64,000 nt of DNA from Yamagishiella unicocca (Eukaryota; Chlorophyta; Chlorophyceae; Chlamydomonadales; Volvocaceae), in NCBI GenBank assembly GCA_003116995.1, contig BDSL01000028.1, positions 1 to 64,000 on the forward strand. Direction: 5' to 3'. A model generated the notes under the pieces. That model worked only from the letters and a program-made list of their open reading frames with translations, did not search any database and was not told the DNA's origin. A program made the translations under genes and the position numbers. Positions within the stretch are counted from its first letter, which is position 1. Each line of letters begins with the position of its first letter. Below, one piece after another: positions 21,301 through 33,631 of this stretch.

Positions 21301-24300
21301 CGCCCGCAGGGAGTTGCGCGCCCTGGAGGCCAACGCGGGCTCCCTGGAGCCCCCCGTCTCCCCCTTGCACCCCCCAGCCGCTCGCCCCGCCGTCGTGGTG
21401 TGCCACTCTCTACCCACCAACTGGCAGCTGCCGGAGCCCACCTCCGGCCCGGCCGACCAGTGCCCCCCTGCGGCCGTGAAGCACGGCTACGTGTATCTCG
21501 TGGGCAGGACCATGTTCGAGACAGATAGGTGCGGGGCGGCCGGGATTGTAATGAGTGTCCCGTTGCCAGCTTCCCAGCCCCTGGCTTCTCGTACGTGCCT
21601 GGCGGGCCTCCCGCCCACCCCCTTCCTGCGCCTTCCCTGCCCTGCTGTTCCTAAGCTACCCTCACGGCGTACGTGCTGCCGCTCGTTCTCCCAGGCTGCC
21701 CGGCGTGTTCATGTCTCGCTGCAACGCAATGAACGAGGTGTGGGTGCCCTCGCGCTGGGCCGTGGACGTCTTCACAGCCAGCGGGGTGGACCCAGCCAAG
21801 CTGGTGGTGGTGCCGGAGGGGGTCAACACCACGTGGTGAGCCTTCTGGCCAGCGAGAGCTATCCTGCCTCACGATCGCCCGACAGCCGTCGTACCCCCCC
21901 CACACACCGTCAATACAAGTACTCCAGCATGCGCCCACAATTATGTGTCCGAAGGCAATGCGCCAGCTAGTATACCTATGTCATGTAACCGGTCTTTTTG
22001 CCAACCCCGTCTGCCCTTCTAACTCGCGACTCGCTGTGGTAACAATAAAAAAAGCGCAAAGCGCTGCTGCTGCTTTGCGGGTGCCGGGTGCGGCTCGGGC
22101 CGCTGGCGCTCAAGAGTGCAGTCCCGCGGCGTGCTTGTGTGCTTATTTGCAGGGAAGCCACTGAAACTGAGCTCCCAGAGGCGTGTGTATGTGTGTTTTG
22201 GGTTCGGGCTTTAGGCCGTAAAATGGTAGTTTATGATAGTTCATGGTACTTGTGACGCGCTCGCTGCAAGGATTGACTGCTGCGAGCTCTCCGCACTTGT
22301 CCTGGCCTGGGCGTGCAGGTTTGATCCGGAGCTGTACGAGCCCATGCCGCTGCCGCAGGTTGGGCCGGGAGGGGGAGGAAATGAGTGGCGAAGGGGGTGC
22401 GGCGGGTCCCTGGGAACATGGCGGAGAAGGGTTGGAGGGCTTCGTGTTGCTCCCGATACGGTAGGTACGAAAGGGCGATGGCTCTCTCTCTCTCTCACCC
22501 CTGCTCTCTCTCACCCCTGCGAGCATCGCGCCTTGCCCCGCGCCTCCCCCATTGAGCTGCTGCACAACGTGTCCACACACCCGCGCCCACCGCTACTGCT
22601 CTGCTGCCATTCACCCTGCAGGGTGACCTCGTCTTCGGTGACAACCCCACTGACATCACCCTCAACGCCACCGTCGCAGCGGCCGTCGCCGACAAACCCC
22701 GGCCCTTCCGGTGCGCCCCCCCCTCAACTGTCTTTCGCAACCTCCTAACTGTCTTTCCCAGCACAGTCTGCTTTCGCCCACAGCACCAGCTCGCCGTTCT
22801 GTCTTCACCCCATCCCTGTACCGCTACCTCCGCCACCTCCACGCGGACTGCGCCCTCTCACACCTGACCCGCTTCCCTCGCCGTTCGGTCTGCTGGCTGC
22901 TTCAGGCTGCTGAGCACCTTCAAGTGGGAGCCGCGGAAGGGGTGGGACGTGCTGCTGGAGGCGTACCTCACCGAGTTCACGGCGGAGGACGCGATAGAGC
23001 TGTACATCATCACCAAGCCGTTCGTGGGCGGAGGCGACTTCAAGAAGCACATGCACAAGTGGGTGTGGGGCTAGGGAGGCATCGGGGCGGCGGGGCGGCA
23101 GGGCAGGTGGGCGGGAAGAGCCGTCGACCAGGTGGAAGCTAGCGCGGCGCGGTTCGTTGTAGCGGTCGATCGGTGGATATCGCAGCGTTTAAGATTTTGT
23201 CACTCCGCCCTACCTCCAGCGCTGCCGTCTTGCATCTGCCGGAATTCGCCGCCCCGTGGGTCTGCCTTGCCTCTTATGTACGTGCCCTCCATGCTTGCAC
23301 CCCAAACTGCGGCAGTTGGCTCAAGCGGGCGCAGCGGCGGCTGGGCCTGCCGCCCGACGTGCTGACGGCGCCCGGACGGCTGCCGCGGCTGTACGTCATC
23401 TCGTCCCACATCTCCGATGCTGACTTCCCGCGGTACTACAAGGCAAGCGCCGCTCTCGCTGCCTCTCCAGCTCTCCCCCAGCCGCCGCCTGCCGTGTCGT
23501 CCGCCACGCCGTCTGCAAGCCTATTTGTTTGTAAAAAGTATTTTTTTTCTATTTGAGGATTTGTAGGTGACGGCGCTTGCTTGCTTGGCGCTCAGCGAAC
23601 ACTCCTTGCAGCGCTGCCGTGGTGACTGAAAATACCGGTAGTAGTTTGATGGCGCGACGCACGATCGCCAACCCGCCCCTGGTGCCAACCGCGCCCTCCG
23701 CCAGCAGGCGGTCGACGCCTTCGTGCTCCCCAGCCGCGGCGAGGGGTGGGGTCGTCCGCACGTGGAGGCCATGGCCATGGGTCTGCCGCTCATCAGCACC
23801 AACTGGAGCGGCATCACCGCCTACCTGGACGAGAGCGTGGGATACCCCATATCGGTGGAGAGACTCACCACGGTGGGTGCAGCCCCGGCTCCCCTGCAGC
23901 CCCATGGGTTTCACACCAGTCGTGTCCACGCCTATCGTACGCTTTGCTTCATATGGTCAGCACGCGTTTCTACGGCGCTTCCCTGTGCCCGCTTCCGCAA
24001 CTCATGAGCGCTCGCTTCGGTCATGTACACATCCAGGTGGCCGACAACAGCGTGTGGTGGTTTCGGGGCCTGAAGTGGGCGCAGCCCAGCGTGAAGCACA
24101 CCCGCCAGCTGATGCGGCGCGTGTACAGGTGGGTGCGCAGGTCGCTGGGTGTCGCTTGCTGCCTTAATGCATGAGCCTCGTCACCCGCCCAGTGAAGGGA
24201 GCCCGGGCCTGTGGCCCGTAACCGCTGCCGGTTCATGCGTGGTTCCATGAAAACCCGCTTGACATCACACAAAGGCGTGCTACTGTGCTTGCGTCCCCCT

Positions 24301-24626
24301 GTATCAGCGGGTCCGTGCCCCTCAGCCCTCCATGGATACTTTGTTTGCACCCCCCTGTGTCACCAGGGCCGTGCTTACAGCCCCATTCCCCCCAACCCTG
24401 ACGGACAGCCCCCAGCCTCAAATGCTATCCCTGCCTGTGGTCCGCAACCCCCGCAATTCCTCGTCTGGCCTTCCTTGCCAGTCACCGTGATGAAGCCCGA
24501 GCGCGCGGTGCAGCGGCTCGGCGGCGCATGGTGGAGAGGTACAGCCCGAACGTGCTTGCAGCGGAGCTGGCGTGGCATTTGCGCCGCATCGATCGGCTGA
24601 TTCCCAAGCTTCCGCCTCCAGAATAG
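18302..24626 (+). CDS. Glycosyltransferase, GT4-like (group 1), secretory
   Basis: Thirteen exons: 18302-18757, 19079-20025, 20436-20529, 20879-20964, 21310-21528, 21695-21835, 22319-22358, 22622-22710, 22906-23058, 23316-23442, 23708-23872, 24037-24128 and 24482-24626. The total is 2754 nt, 917 residues. Starting at Met-7, a hydrophobic stretch (LLSQVLLTALHLLALL) fits a signal peptide or anchor. Residues ~110-460 are a low-complexity Ser/Gly/Asp- and Gln-rich linker. The catalytic part follows: APFWSGSGYSSEAINYVLSL, VGRTMFETDR, CNAMNEVWVPSRW, KLVVVPEGVN, TFKWEPRKGWDVLL and the donor-site block EGWGRPHVEAMAMGLPLIST. This order matches retaining GT-B enzymes of the GT4 type; donor and acceptor are unknown. 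Exon 10 ends at a GC donor (TACAAG|GCAAGC). The Met at 18320 is an equally good start. Confidence 0.85.
19200..19430. repeat. 15-bp coding repeat, Ser-Gly-Asp
   Basis: Interrupted copies of AGCAGCAGCGGTGAC inside exon 2 of the glycosyltransferase, encoding runs of SSSGD. All length differences between units are multiples of three. A CAG-rich stretch near 19726-19742 in the same exon encodes a Gln run. Confidence 0.85.
20660..20830. repeat. Intronic short repeats in the glycosyltransferase gene
   Basis: TGCGCCAGCTATCCTA occurs three times in a row at 20690-20740. A larger block with GTGTCCGAAGGCA and CCAGCATGCGCCCA is present at about 20660-20700 and 20770-20820, and again in a later intron at 21925-21965. 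Confidence 0.75.
20955..21160. repeat. Purine-rich intronic minisatellite
   Basis: About five imperfect units of ~37 bp around GGCCGGAGGGGAGCAGCGGC in the intron between exons 4 and 5 of the glycosyltransferase gene. Confidence 0.8.
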
Positions 24627-25171
24627 CAGGACGGTATTATGCCAATGCGAGCTGCGTTATTGTATAGATGGTGATGACAAAGGCTGGTGTGCCGTCGTTG
24701 GATGCTCGGAGGTCAGGAAGGAGAGATGGTGTTTCTTGGCAGGGAACTATGGTTTGAGGTTCAGGGTTTGAAACGCATCAATGTAACATATATGCGTGTT
24801 GCGAATCGGGCAGCCCCTGCATGGCCATGATTGGATGCCATCGGAGCACGGGAGCAGCCCACCGCCATTGGAACTGGCACACCACTTGCGTCCTATAATA
24901 TTGATTTTTACCAAGTACTATAGTGAACAAATATACTGAAGCTGGGTTCGGTTTAGCTCTGTCACTCTGTCTCGGTCAAAGGCATCGTCAACTAGTCAAC
25001 AATCTGAACGCGTAACTTCTCCACTTACTTACGAGCATATTACTCAAAGCTGATCGAGTAGCTTAAGGATTAGCGGCAGACCTCCGTTGCCACGCCCTCT
25101 GTTGCCAAGTATACCGCACAAACTGCACCTTGCGCCTCGCCCCCATCGCCGTACTGAGGAGCGACGACTGG
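24627..25171. other. Intergenic region, glycosyltransferase to coiled-coil gene
   Basis: Contains the glycosyltransferase 3' UTR and the upstream part of the next gene. It is AT-richer than the coding parts. I see no open frame worth calling. Confidence 0.5.
24782..24786 (+). promoter_or_regulatory. Poly(A) signal TGTAA, glycosyltransferase
   Basis: TGTAA 156 nt downstream of the stop codon. Confidence 0.5.
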
Positions 25172-28100
25172 ATGCAAATGCCTGCGCCAAGTAATTCACT
25201 GGTGCTGGAGGACCTGACGCAGGTGAGGCGCACTATCCAGCGCGGTCGGAAAACAAATGGGCTTTGCCCAGCGCAACGAACGGTGGTCGTGCTGCAATCT
25301 CGGTGTGACCCAGTATCCACCTGTTACAAAATACTTTACAGGGCTTGAATGAGTGGCGCAATATCCAGGTGGGTCGTCAACACCGCAGCGACCGCTTCCC
25401 AGCGGTCGCGCATTGCCGTGGGAACCCTGCCGACACTGATAAAGCGCAATCCTGGTCAAAACTGACCAAAACTAGGAGGCAGCATGTGTTTAGCTTGGGG
25501 TTCTCCCGGAAACCCGCCTGGCACAGGCTTCTTCAAGGGTGCCAGGCGAAAGCAGGCGGACAGGGCACGAGAGCCATGTGGGGGCATGGAAGGCTTCCTT
25601 GGGTTGGCATGCGAGCGACAAGGGGTACTGCGTCCAACGGCGTAGGTCCAGAAGAGGGCCTCACACACCACACCTGAACAATCCCCCTGTCTGCGCTAAC
25701 AAGTGCCACATGATCATGTGTTTGGTTGCGCACAGGACATCGTGCGGCTCACGTTCAAAGCCTTCCACGATGTGCTCAGGGCACAGGGGGATGCGATCAA
25801 GGTGGGCCTGGGCACTTCATGTGACTTCCTATCCGTCACACACGTCCGGTTGGGGTTTCGCGTGCTTCGGCTCCTACCGCATGCTTTGACTTCGGTGCTA
25901 TCTGGCCGCACGGTGTCATCCCGTCCACTGATTCCGCACGTCGTCGCCATGTGTTGCCGCGCGCCGTCTCCTCGTCATCGGCCTGCAGCACTTCGGTTGC
26001 ACTGCCCAAAACCCTCAACCGTATGCCGTAACGTTATAGGCCCTAGAGCGGACTGTGGACACCAAAGCCAGCCGCGCGGAGGTGGCCACGTCGCTGCAGC
26101 AAAAGGCGAACGTGGCTGACACGGCCGCCCGCTTGAGAGAGGTAGGCTGTGGGCAGTGTTTTCAGCTAATGCTTATGGGGGGAATGGGCGCATGGTGCCT
26201 AGCGGATGAGGGGAGCGTGCTCGTGTGCCTCTGCTCTGGAGGGCAGGCAAGGGCGGTAAAATAAGTAGGCTCACCTAGCTCGTTAGCATGTCACTTCACA
26301 AGCCGGTGCCGGGCCTGGTGTTGGGAACCCATTACCATTCCGGAAACTTCAAAGACGGAACACCACGTGTCCCATTTCGTTTCGGAGCGCAGCTGGAGAC
26401 GCAGCTGACTACAAAGGCCGATATCGCCGACATGGAACGCCGCGCGCTCAAAACGGAGATGGACGCCAGCTTGCGCACGCAGATGTCGGATGTGTACACG
26501 CTGCTGCGATCCAAGGCGGAGGACGCGGAGTTTAAGGTGCGGAACCAACTGGGGCTGGAAGCCGGGGAAGGAGAGCTGGGACTGGGAGCTGGGGAGCTAG
26601 TGCCGGGTTCTGAAGCGCGCCTGTGCGAGTCCAGGTACCGGTAACGCCGGACCACACTCAGCACACAGCCGCCCACGGCGAGGGCCGACTCGTCCCTGGG
26701 GGTAGAGCTGAGGTCGCCTCCCCGGCACCACCGCCCGGACAGGCTTTCAAGGAGCACGCCGACCGGCAGCTGTCGTCGCTGCGTGCGGACGTGACGCGGG
26801 CTGGGTCGGGCCTGGAGGCGGCCCGCACTGCCCTGGACAGCAAGGCGGGGGTGGCCGAGGTGATGGCCGCGCTGGCGCAGAAGGTGGACCTGGCGGAGCT
26901 GGACGACAAGCTGCGGGACAAAGTGAGGAGGGGCTTGGGGGCTGCGGGGAAGATCGCTACCCGGGTCGCAGTGTTACCGTTACTGTTACGTAAGTTGGGG
27001 TTGCCTAGCTAAGCCCGAGAATACGGTCCCCGCAAAAAGCCGCTGAGATGGTCGTGTGTGTGTCCTGGTTGGAATGTGGAAGGTGGGTTAGAGGGGCAGC
27101 TCGGGATTTTTGAGTGAGATGGCGTCATCGTGTGAGGAAGGGGTGCTGCCGGCAGCTTGGGGCGCGACTTGCCGTACACGAAGGAGGGGTTTTTTGACGC
27201 TGCGCTTTACGTGAGAGCGGGGTCACGGTGTCTGACGCCTGAGAGCCGGTCATTGGGAAAAGGGGCGAAGGGGCAGGGCAAGCTCAGCAGGCAGAGGCGA
27301 CACATGCACTTTGGTGCGCAGAAGCATTGGGAATATAAGACGTGTAGGAGGCAACGCGAGCCGCGTGCGGGCTGGGGCTTCAAAGGAGCTGGTCATGGGT
27401 CCATCACGTGCGCAGAAGCGGCGCAGAGGCTGTCGCCACGGGGGAGTGTCGGGTCTCCTCGGATGCACGCTTCGGGGCAGCCGTGGTGGGTCCATCAGCT
27501 ATTGTAGGAGCCGATTTGTACGGCTGCGCCAGTCTCGCACGGACTTTGCTTCACTTGGAATCAGAGAGGTGATGCCCGGAGCTGCGCTGCGCTGGGAGTT
27601 CCTCCTTTGCCTGTCAGGTTAACAGACTGCTCCGTGTGATAGATCCCAGGACGCTGCCCCGCCATCCTTTGCATCGTCAAGGCCATTTGCGTGCGAGACA
27701 CGACGTGCCTGATCCAAATGGCACCAGCCCCGGGGACGACCATGCGTCTACAACCGCCCTTCTCCTGGCCCTCCCGCTGGCCCCTCGTGTCCTGCCCCCC
27801 TTGCCGCCTTCGTGACCGCAGGTATCCCGCAAGATGTTCCAGGAGGGGCTGTCCCGCAAGGCCGACGTGGCGCAGCTGGAGCAGGCAGAGGCGCGACTGG
27901 GCCAGGAGCTGGCGGACCTGCGCGCTCTGGCCGGCAGGAAGGCAGACGGGACCGCACTGGAGGAGGTGGGTTGGGCGCCGCCCGGCTGTGGGGGAAGGCC
28001 TGCAGCCGGAGGAGGCTGAGGACACGGCTTCCTAAAAGCCTGCCTCACATGCCCAGTGGACAGTTGGTATTCGCCGGGTTGCGGAAAATGACAAAGCGGT

Positions 28101-31100
28101 GGACAAAGTTGGGAAACGGTTGCGGCGATTAGGTGTGAGAAGGAATTTTTCCTAGCCAGTGTGCCGAGTTTCCTAGCGAGGGACAATGCCCGACTACTGC
28201 GTGCCCCGCGCGCCGCCGGTCCGCCAGGTGTCAAGCAGAACGGAGCGGCTGCGGCAGCGGGTAGAGGCGGACAGCGACACCACAGCCGCGGCGCTGCGGA
28301 CCATCTCAGCGACCTTCGACAACACGCTCGCAGGTGGGGGCCCGCCCAGCAGCTAGTAGGCGGGCGGAGTGCTTGATCGTCCCGCCGTCTTGCGGAAGCA
28401 CGACTTGGATTTTGGTACAGCTGACTTACTCTGCACCGGAACTCTCAAAAGATGGTTAGCCAAATAATTACGTGCAAGGCAGGCAACATCTCGAAGCTTC
28501 CTGATCTAATGGGGTCTACCGTTGCCCTGCCGCTGCTGCTACTGCCTGACCGCCAGATGTGCGCGGCCGGCTGGAGAGCTGCACGACCCAGGTGTCGGTG
28601 CTGCATCGCAACATCGGGGGCTTCGACCAGCAGCTGCGGGAGATGGACTCCGCATACAGGTAGGCGCGCCCCGTACCTCGCGGGGCAGCGTGGAAACGCG
28701 CGTTGGCGTATCCCACAGGGCGAGAAAGTATTCCTTGCCTTGCCCGCATCTTCCATTTCGTAACTGCTTGCAATTGGCGATACCGAAACTAAAAACGTGT
28801 ACGGGCGAACTTGTGTACCGGCGAGAATGGCCGAATGTACACTGTGAGTGTTGACCGGTCCGGCGTTACTGTAGCTAGCCAGGACTAGTCGATGAAAATA
28901 TCCAGCCTCTCCCAGTCCCGATCCTGCGATCCACGGGCCCAGCCACAATCATGTGGGCAGCAGCAATTCTGTGGGTGGCTGACTTTAAGAGGATAAAAGT
29001 CGGAACCGGGATTTCAGCGCCCGGATTAGGCGCTACTCACTAAGCGCCAAGTCTGTCACTGAGGGGAATGCCCCTCTCGCCTGTCATGCTGCCAGGGAGT
29101 CACTTTCCAAAAAGGCTGACGCTGTGGAGGTTTACCGCCTGCTGGACCGGAAGGCGGACGCCACTGCTGTCACGGAGGCGCTGCAGCACAAGGCGTCGCA
29201 GGTGGGTCGTTGCTATTCTGCGCTGATACCGGTGCGTGCAAGTATCGCCTGCGATTACCACGCTACCACGCGCACCTGGTCGACGCGTAAGATAACATCG
29301 CTTACGTTCAGAACGCCAACGATAGTAATCATGTCATCTCGGGTGTATCGGTAGGACAGGGTTGGCGGTACCAGGCGGACCGCCGTACGTACTGCGCACC
29401 TTACAAGCGGGCTGCCAGCGCGAGCGACCTCCACTGCGCCCGTTTCGGCGGACCCTGTCCGATTTGCAGGAAACGGTGGACGCCGTGCTGAGCAAGGTCG
29501 ACAACGCACTGGACCTGGCGGCACGGGTGGACGCGTTGCACCGTGACGTGGACAGCAAGTTGGGCGAGGCCAAGGTGCGTTGGGCCTCGAGAAGCAAGAC
29601 TAACACCGCGACGGCCCCTCCTTGCATTACGGTTTTGTGCTCCGGACGTGGTGTGCGTGTGCACAGTTGGGCACCCACCCGTCTTGCACATGCACCTATC
29701 ATGTGTCATGTGTCATGTGCCACCCTGGCAAGGCGTAGTCTACGTGGCTCCCCCATCCATGCACAGTCTGGCGTGGCTCCCCCATCCATTTGTAGTCTGA
29801 TATGACTCCCGTCACCAATGCGCAGAACCTCTACTCGACGATAGAAGGTCTGGCACGGGTTGAGGACGTCAATAAGGCCCTTTTGGAGGTAGGCGAGGGT
29901 GCCTTCAGCGTGGAGGCTAGCGTAGGGACGACTCCGCTGCATGTGTGTAGGAGGGACCTCGTTGACACCGTGTACCCACTGCGATAGGTGGGTGGCCTTA
30001 CTTGGGCCTTGGGTAAAAGCTCAGGATTGGCCTTTTTATAACGTGTCGTTGTTGGAACGGCACCTCTTATTTGTTGGAACGGCACCGCTTATCTGTTTCC
30101 CGGCAGGTGTGCGCCGAGCTGGAGAACAAGGCGCCGGTCAATGAGATCGTTCGGCTGGAGCGGCAGCAGGGCGTAGTCAACTCAGGCTTCGCGCAGAACT
30201 TGCACATGGCCAGGTATCGTGACGTGGTCTCGGTCAGGACAGGGTTTCGAGGAAGACCCGTGGATGCGAGGAAAACAGTTTAGGAAAGACGTTTCGAGGT
30301 GCACACTGGACAGGGAGGGGGAGTGAGGCGGTCTTGGCAAGACAACACACCATTCGTCCATGCCATGCCTGACTTGCTGAGCTCGTGTGCCCTGAGGATA
30401 AGTCGACTCACCTCTGTTGATGCGGATGCCGCCTTAGGCCGCGCATCCCAGCACGCGAGGCTATAACTGTTTGCGTATCCTTGCCGTCGAGTGGCCCCGC
30501 CTCGGTCTCCGATCCCTATCTACATTCCTTCTTTGCGTCCGTGTAGGTGGCTTTGGAAGAGCACGCGCACCAAAGCAGGCAACGCGGTGCCGTGGGAGGT
30601 GCAGGCGGTGAACACGGACACAGACAACTTCATGTGGGAGGAGGGCAAGGTACGCCTAGCTCGCGCTGAGCCAGCCCGAAGCCTGGTCAAGGCCCTTGAC
30701 ACTCGCCACGGCCTCCGCTACGAGTTGCCTGGGTGCTGCCGCACCTGGACCTCTCAGCATTGCACGTCGACCTTTACATCCAACAGGCTTAGGGAACCAC
30801 GGTGCCTCCGCACATCCTTGGGGTGCTTCAAAACGCACATCGACTCCGACTCCCACTCCCCCCGACCCTGCCCCTTGCCCGCAGGCCACCATCGTGACGA
30901 TGGCGCCGGGGCTGTACGAGCTGTCATTCGGCTTCTACCCGGCCACCGGCGCGCCGCGCCTGCGCCGCTCGCCGCCGCTCATCCAGGTGCTCGTCAATGG
31001 CGAAGTCGCGCTCACCGCCCTTAACAACCCCAACGCCATCCAAAACCCTGGCGCCGGTGGCGCTGCGTCGCCCTCGGGCACCAGCCTGAGGATGGGCCCC

Positions 31101-31280
31101 GGCAGCACTATCTCCTCACCCGGCCAGGACCGCGCGACGAGTACGACGGGTCTGGTGTCGTCACCGGTGGCGGGTATGACCGCCTGGGACGTGCTAATGC
31201 TGCCCGCGAAGGCGAAGATTGCCGTCACGTACCAGGGCGAGGAGCGTGGTGAGGGCTTCCTGGGGCTGCGCAAGCTGTAG
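25172..31280 (+). CDS. Coiled-coil protein with a C1q/TNF-like C-terminus
   Basis: Fifteen exons: 25172-25222, 25342-25368, 25736-25801, 26040-26141, 26393-26536, 26743-26922, 27822-27965, 28228-28333, 28557-28659, 29096-29201, 29470-29574, 29826-29888, 30107-30213, 30547-30649 and 30885-31280. They sum to 1803 nt, 600 residues. Residues ~30-435 are alpha-helical with a recurring 'K-A-[DS/N/G]...V..L..K' pattern (KADIADME, KAGVAEVM, KVDLAELD, KADVAQLE, KADAVEVY, KADATAVT), typical of long coiled coils. The last ~150 residues look like a beta-sandwich: WEVQAVNTDTDNFMWEEGK, then APGLYELSFGFY, IQVLVNGEVAL and GFLGLRKL. This resembles C1q/TNF-type folds, an inference from the pattern only. There is no signal peptide, so it is probably intracellular; a ciliary or centriolar role is possible but unproven. 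The start is uncertain: the Met at 25178 or an upstream exon are alternatives. Confidence 0.75.
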
Positions 31281-32108
31281 GGTGCCTGACCCGGAGCTTG
31301 CGTGTTGGAGCCTGTCAGGATGTGGGTGTGGGTGTGACATGCGCCAGCAGGCGAAGGAGCGGCGTGGATTGCGTGGGTGGGTGGGCTGCTTGGCAATCAG
31401 GAGCCGAGCGGCTTGAAAGAGGGTCACTCACGCGTCGGGAGCCAGCCCTTGAGATGTAATGCACCGCGTGGCTGTGCAAGGACGGAGCTGTGCAAGGGTG
31501 GGGTTGTGCGTTGATGTGTCGGTTGGAGTCTTGAGTTCTGTGCGTGTGTATCTGGGCCGTTGGCCAGAAGCAAGACGGTGCGTGGCGCCTGGATGGGGTT
31601 GTGGTGGTATTGCGGAAGTGAAATTATTTTCTCGCTTGTTTTCGCCCTTGGTTCTAGTATGTACATGCCCAGGACATGCCTGTGCATTTGATGCTCTTAT
31701 TGCATGTCAGCTATACAGCTGCTTAATAGCCAGCATACCTCGTCTACCCTGTGGTTTTTCTTTATTACTTCCTTTCTACCATAGGGTTGGTGTTCGAATA
31801 CATAGGCTTCTCCTCCGAAAGAAGGGAGTCGCGGTTGGAAGCGACGGCCATGGACGGTGCAAGCTTTGGTGAAGGCGCCGGCACTGCCGCACCTTGAGAG
31901 TGTACAATGCTGGGGCTGGTGGGTACTCAACAGGACATCAAGGTGACGTAATTTGTATGATTTCAGTAACATTACAAACACTTCACTCTCTACCCCTTTA
32001 CGGCTGGGCAGAGCATACCTATATGGGAAGCTGGAATGGCTAGGCAAGACGGCATTATGATAATGGCGTGCTTGTCCATGGCGGGGGGGGGGCCGCAACC
32101 CCTTTTTT
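31281..32108. other. 3' region of the coiled-coil gene and intergenic DNA
   Basis: Holds the likely 3' UTR and no other gene I can support. A G-run followed by CCGCAACCCC lies at 32084-32103, directly before the repeat element. Confidence 0.5.
31455..31459 (+). promoter_or_regulatory. Poly(A) signal TGTAA, coiled-coil gene
   Basis: TGTAA 175 nt past the stop codon at 31280. Confidence 0.5.
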
Positions 32109-32266
32109 GGGCGGGGCCCCAGCGCGAAGCGCCTCGGGGGGCCCCGCCCCCTAGGGTTGCCCATGTCCGTGCGTGCGTGCGTGCGTGCGTTCGCACCAAA
32201 CATTATAGGACGCCCAACTGTAACCATATTTCAATAGCCTTATGCATCCTCTATTACGTACTAACC

Positions 32267-32679
32267 TTACTTTGGCAACCAAAAATCATTTGAGCGAGAA
32301 TGAGTTTCACGGTCGCCGTGGAGCAAGGCCGCGGTCAAAGCAATGCCTTTCGCACTGTACTTCCCTCTAACAGGTTCCATGTATCTCATAGTTAAAAGAT
32401 CAAGCCACGGCATCTCATAATTCTGATATTCGCTCGCCGCGGCCTTGCATCTTACTTCACCATCGTTGCGGCTTGCCGGGCCGAGCACCTTTTGACTTTA
32501 TGCAGATAGGCTAGCCGTTTTGTTTTATGACCTGCGCTACTATTATCGTAAGCCAACCGATCGGGACCTTCGAGCGAGGAGGTGCACTCATGACGCTCTC
32601 TCCCGTGGCGCGCTCGGCTGTGCCAGCCAGCACTTTGGCGATGGTTGGCATGCACAAGACTCACAATGGTTTGATACAT
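32267..32679 (-). other. Overlapping conserved short frames in copy 1
   Basis: Two frames, 32679-32452 (75 codons) and 32488-32267 (73 codons), overlap by ~37 bp and read the same strand. Their counterparts in copy 2 are 61998-62225 and 62189-62530. The first pair differs at about 6 of 75 residues; the second is almost identical over ~67 residues (for example MRYMEPVRGKYSAKGIAL). They may be two parts of one older reading frame. No family is recognised. Confidence 0.35.
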
Positions 32680-33258
32680 AACACTGAGTGATCAGGCCGT
32701 GTTCTCGCCCTTGCAATTGGTGGGAACACGGTGCATGCCATTCCCAGCATTTTAGGCCGTGTTCCCCGCCGCCTTTCCAGTTGTCCGGACACATTGAATT
32801 AATCTTAGAGGTCGTATTGAAAGTAATCGGGCATCCATGCGGGTTAGATGAGCAGGGGAATGGGTGGGAACACGGGGGTTATTGGAGGGAACATGGTGTG
32901 TGTCATGACCGTGCTCCCAGCGTTTCAGGCCGTGTTACCACCCTTGCGAGTGGTCCGGACACATCGAGCTTTTACCCGTCATACTAAGGGTACCATAGCC
33001 TTGGAGTGATTTTGGGCAGTATTCTGTGGGGATGTAAGGCTAGCCGGTCATGGTTGGGAACACGGCCTAAAATGCTGGGAACTCATATCATTCGCATGGA
33101 TGCCCGGTACCTTCTAAACGACGTATAAGGACGATTCGTTGATTGTGTCCGGAATAATTGCAAGGGCGGGAAGACGGCCTAAATGCTGGGAACACGGTCA
33201 TGACACGCACCGTGTTCCCACCAATTTAACCCGTGTTCCCAACGATTCCCCGGCTCTA

Positions 33259-33465
33259 TCATTCACTTTGATGCCCGGCAACGATGATTATGGTGTTGTC
33301 TACCGTGGGACCCTCAGCTCTGTCAGCAGGCACCTCGCAGATGATTTCCATGTAACCCGCACGTTGGTTTCCTAAGCAATACTCTGGCCTTCCACGACAA
33401 GGGCATGTCGGTTGGGGCTTCACGGTATTGACCATGCGGCATGCGCCCGGAATTGGCGCATGCAA
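33259..33465 (-). other. Conserved 68-codon frame in copy 1
   Basis: Matches a 69-codon frame at 61145-61354 in copy 2. Both begin with MHAPI and end with VAGHQSE before a stop. The length difference is a 3-bp indel that keeps the frame. Function unknown; it could be a small gene or a captured exon piece. Confidence 0.35.
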
Positions 33466-33631
33466 TCAATTAATGCTGGCTTCCCTTACACTTTTGTCAA
33501 GATGGTTCTATCCTTGCGTGGTGAAACAGCCCTGCTGCTGTTGTCACACACGCGGCTAAGCAACCAGCCTTTACGGATTTGAGGGGGCCCCGCCCTTTTT
33601 CCGGCTTCGAGGAAGCCGACACCCCTTGTCT

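Larger units (their letters stand above)
32109..33631 (-). mobile_element. Unclassified repeat element, copy 1 (inverted)
   Basis: Reverse complement of the sequence at 60935-63107, with high identity interrupted by indels. One end is GGGCGGGGCCCC next to a GGGGCCCC...GGGGCCCC hairpin and a GTGC simple repeat. The other end has a CCGGCTTCGAGGAAGCCG hairpin beside GGGGCCCCGCCC. The middle (about 32690-33250) holds repeated GGGAACACGG motifs in both orientations with GTCCGGACA motifs between them. Short open frames conserved with copy 2 are listed separately. No target duplication is evident and no transposase is recognised. About 550 bp of AT-rich sequence present in copy 2 is missing here. 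Confidence 0.8.
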
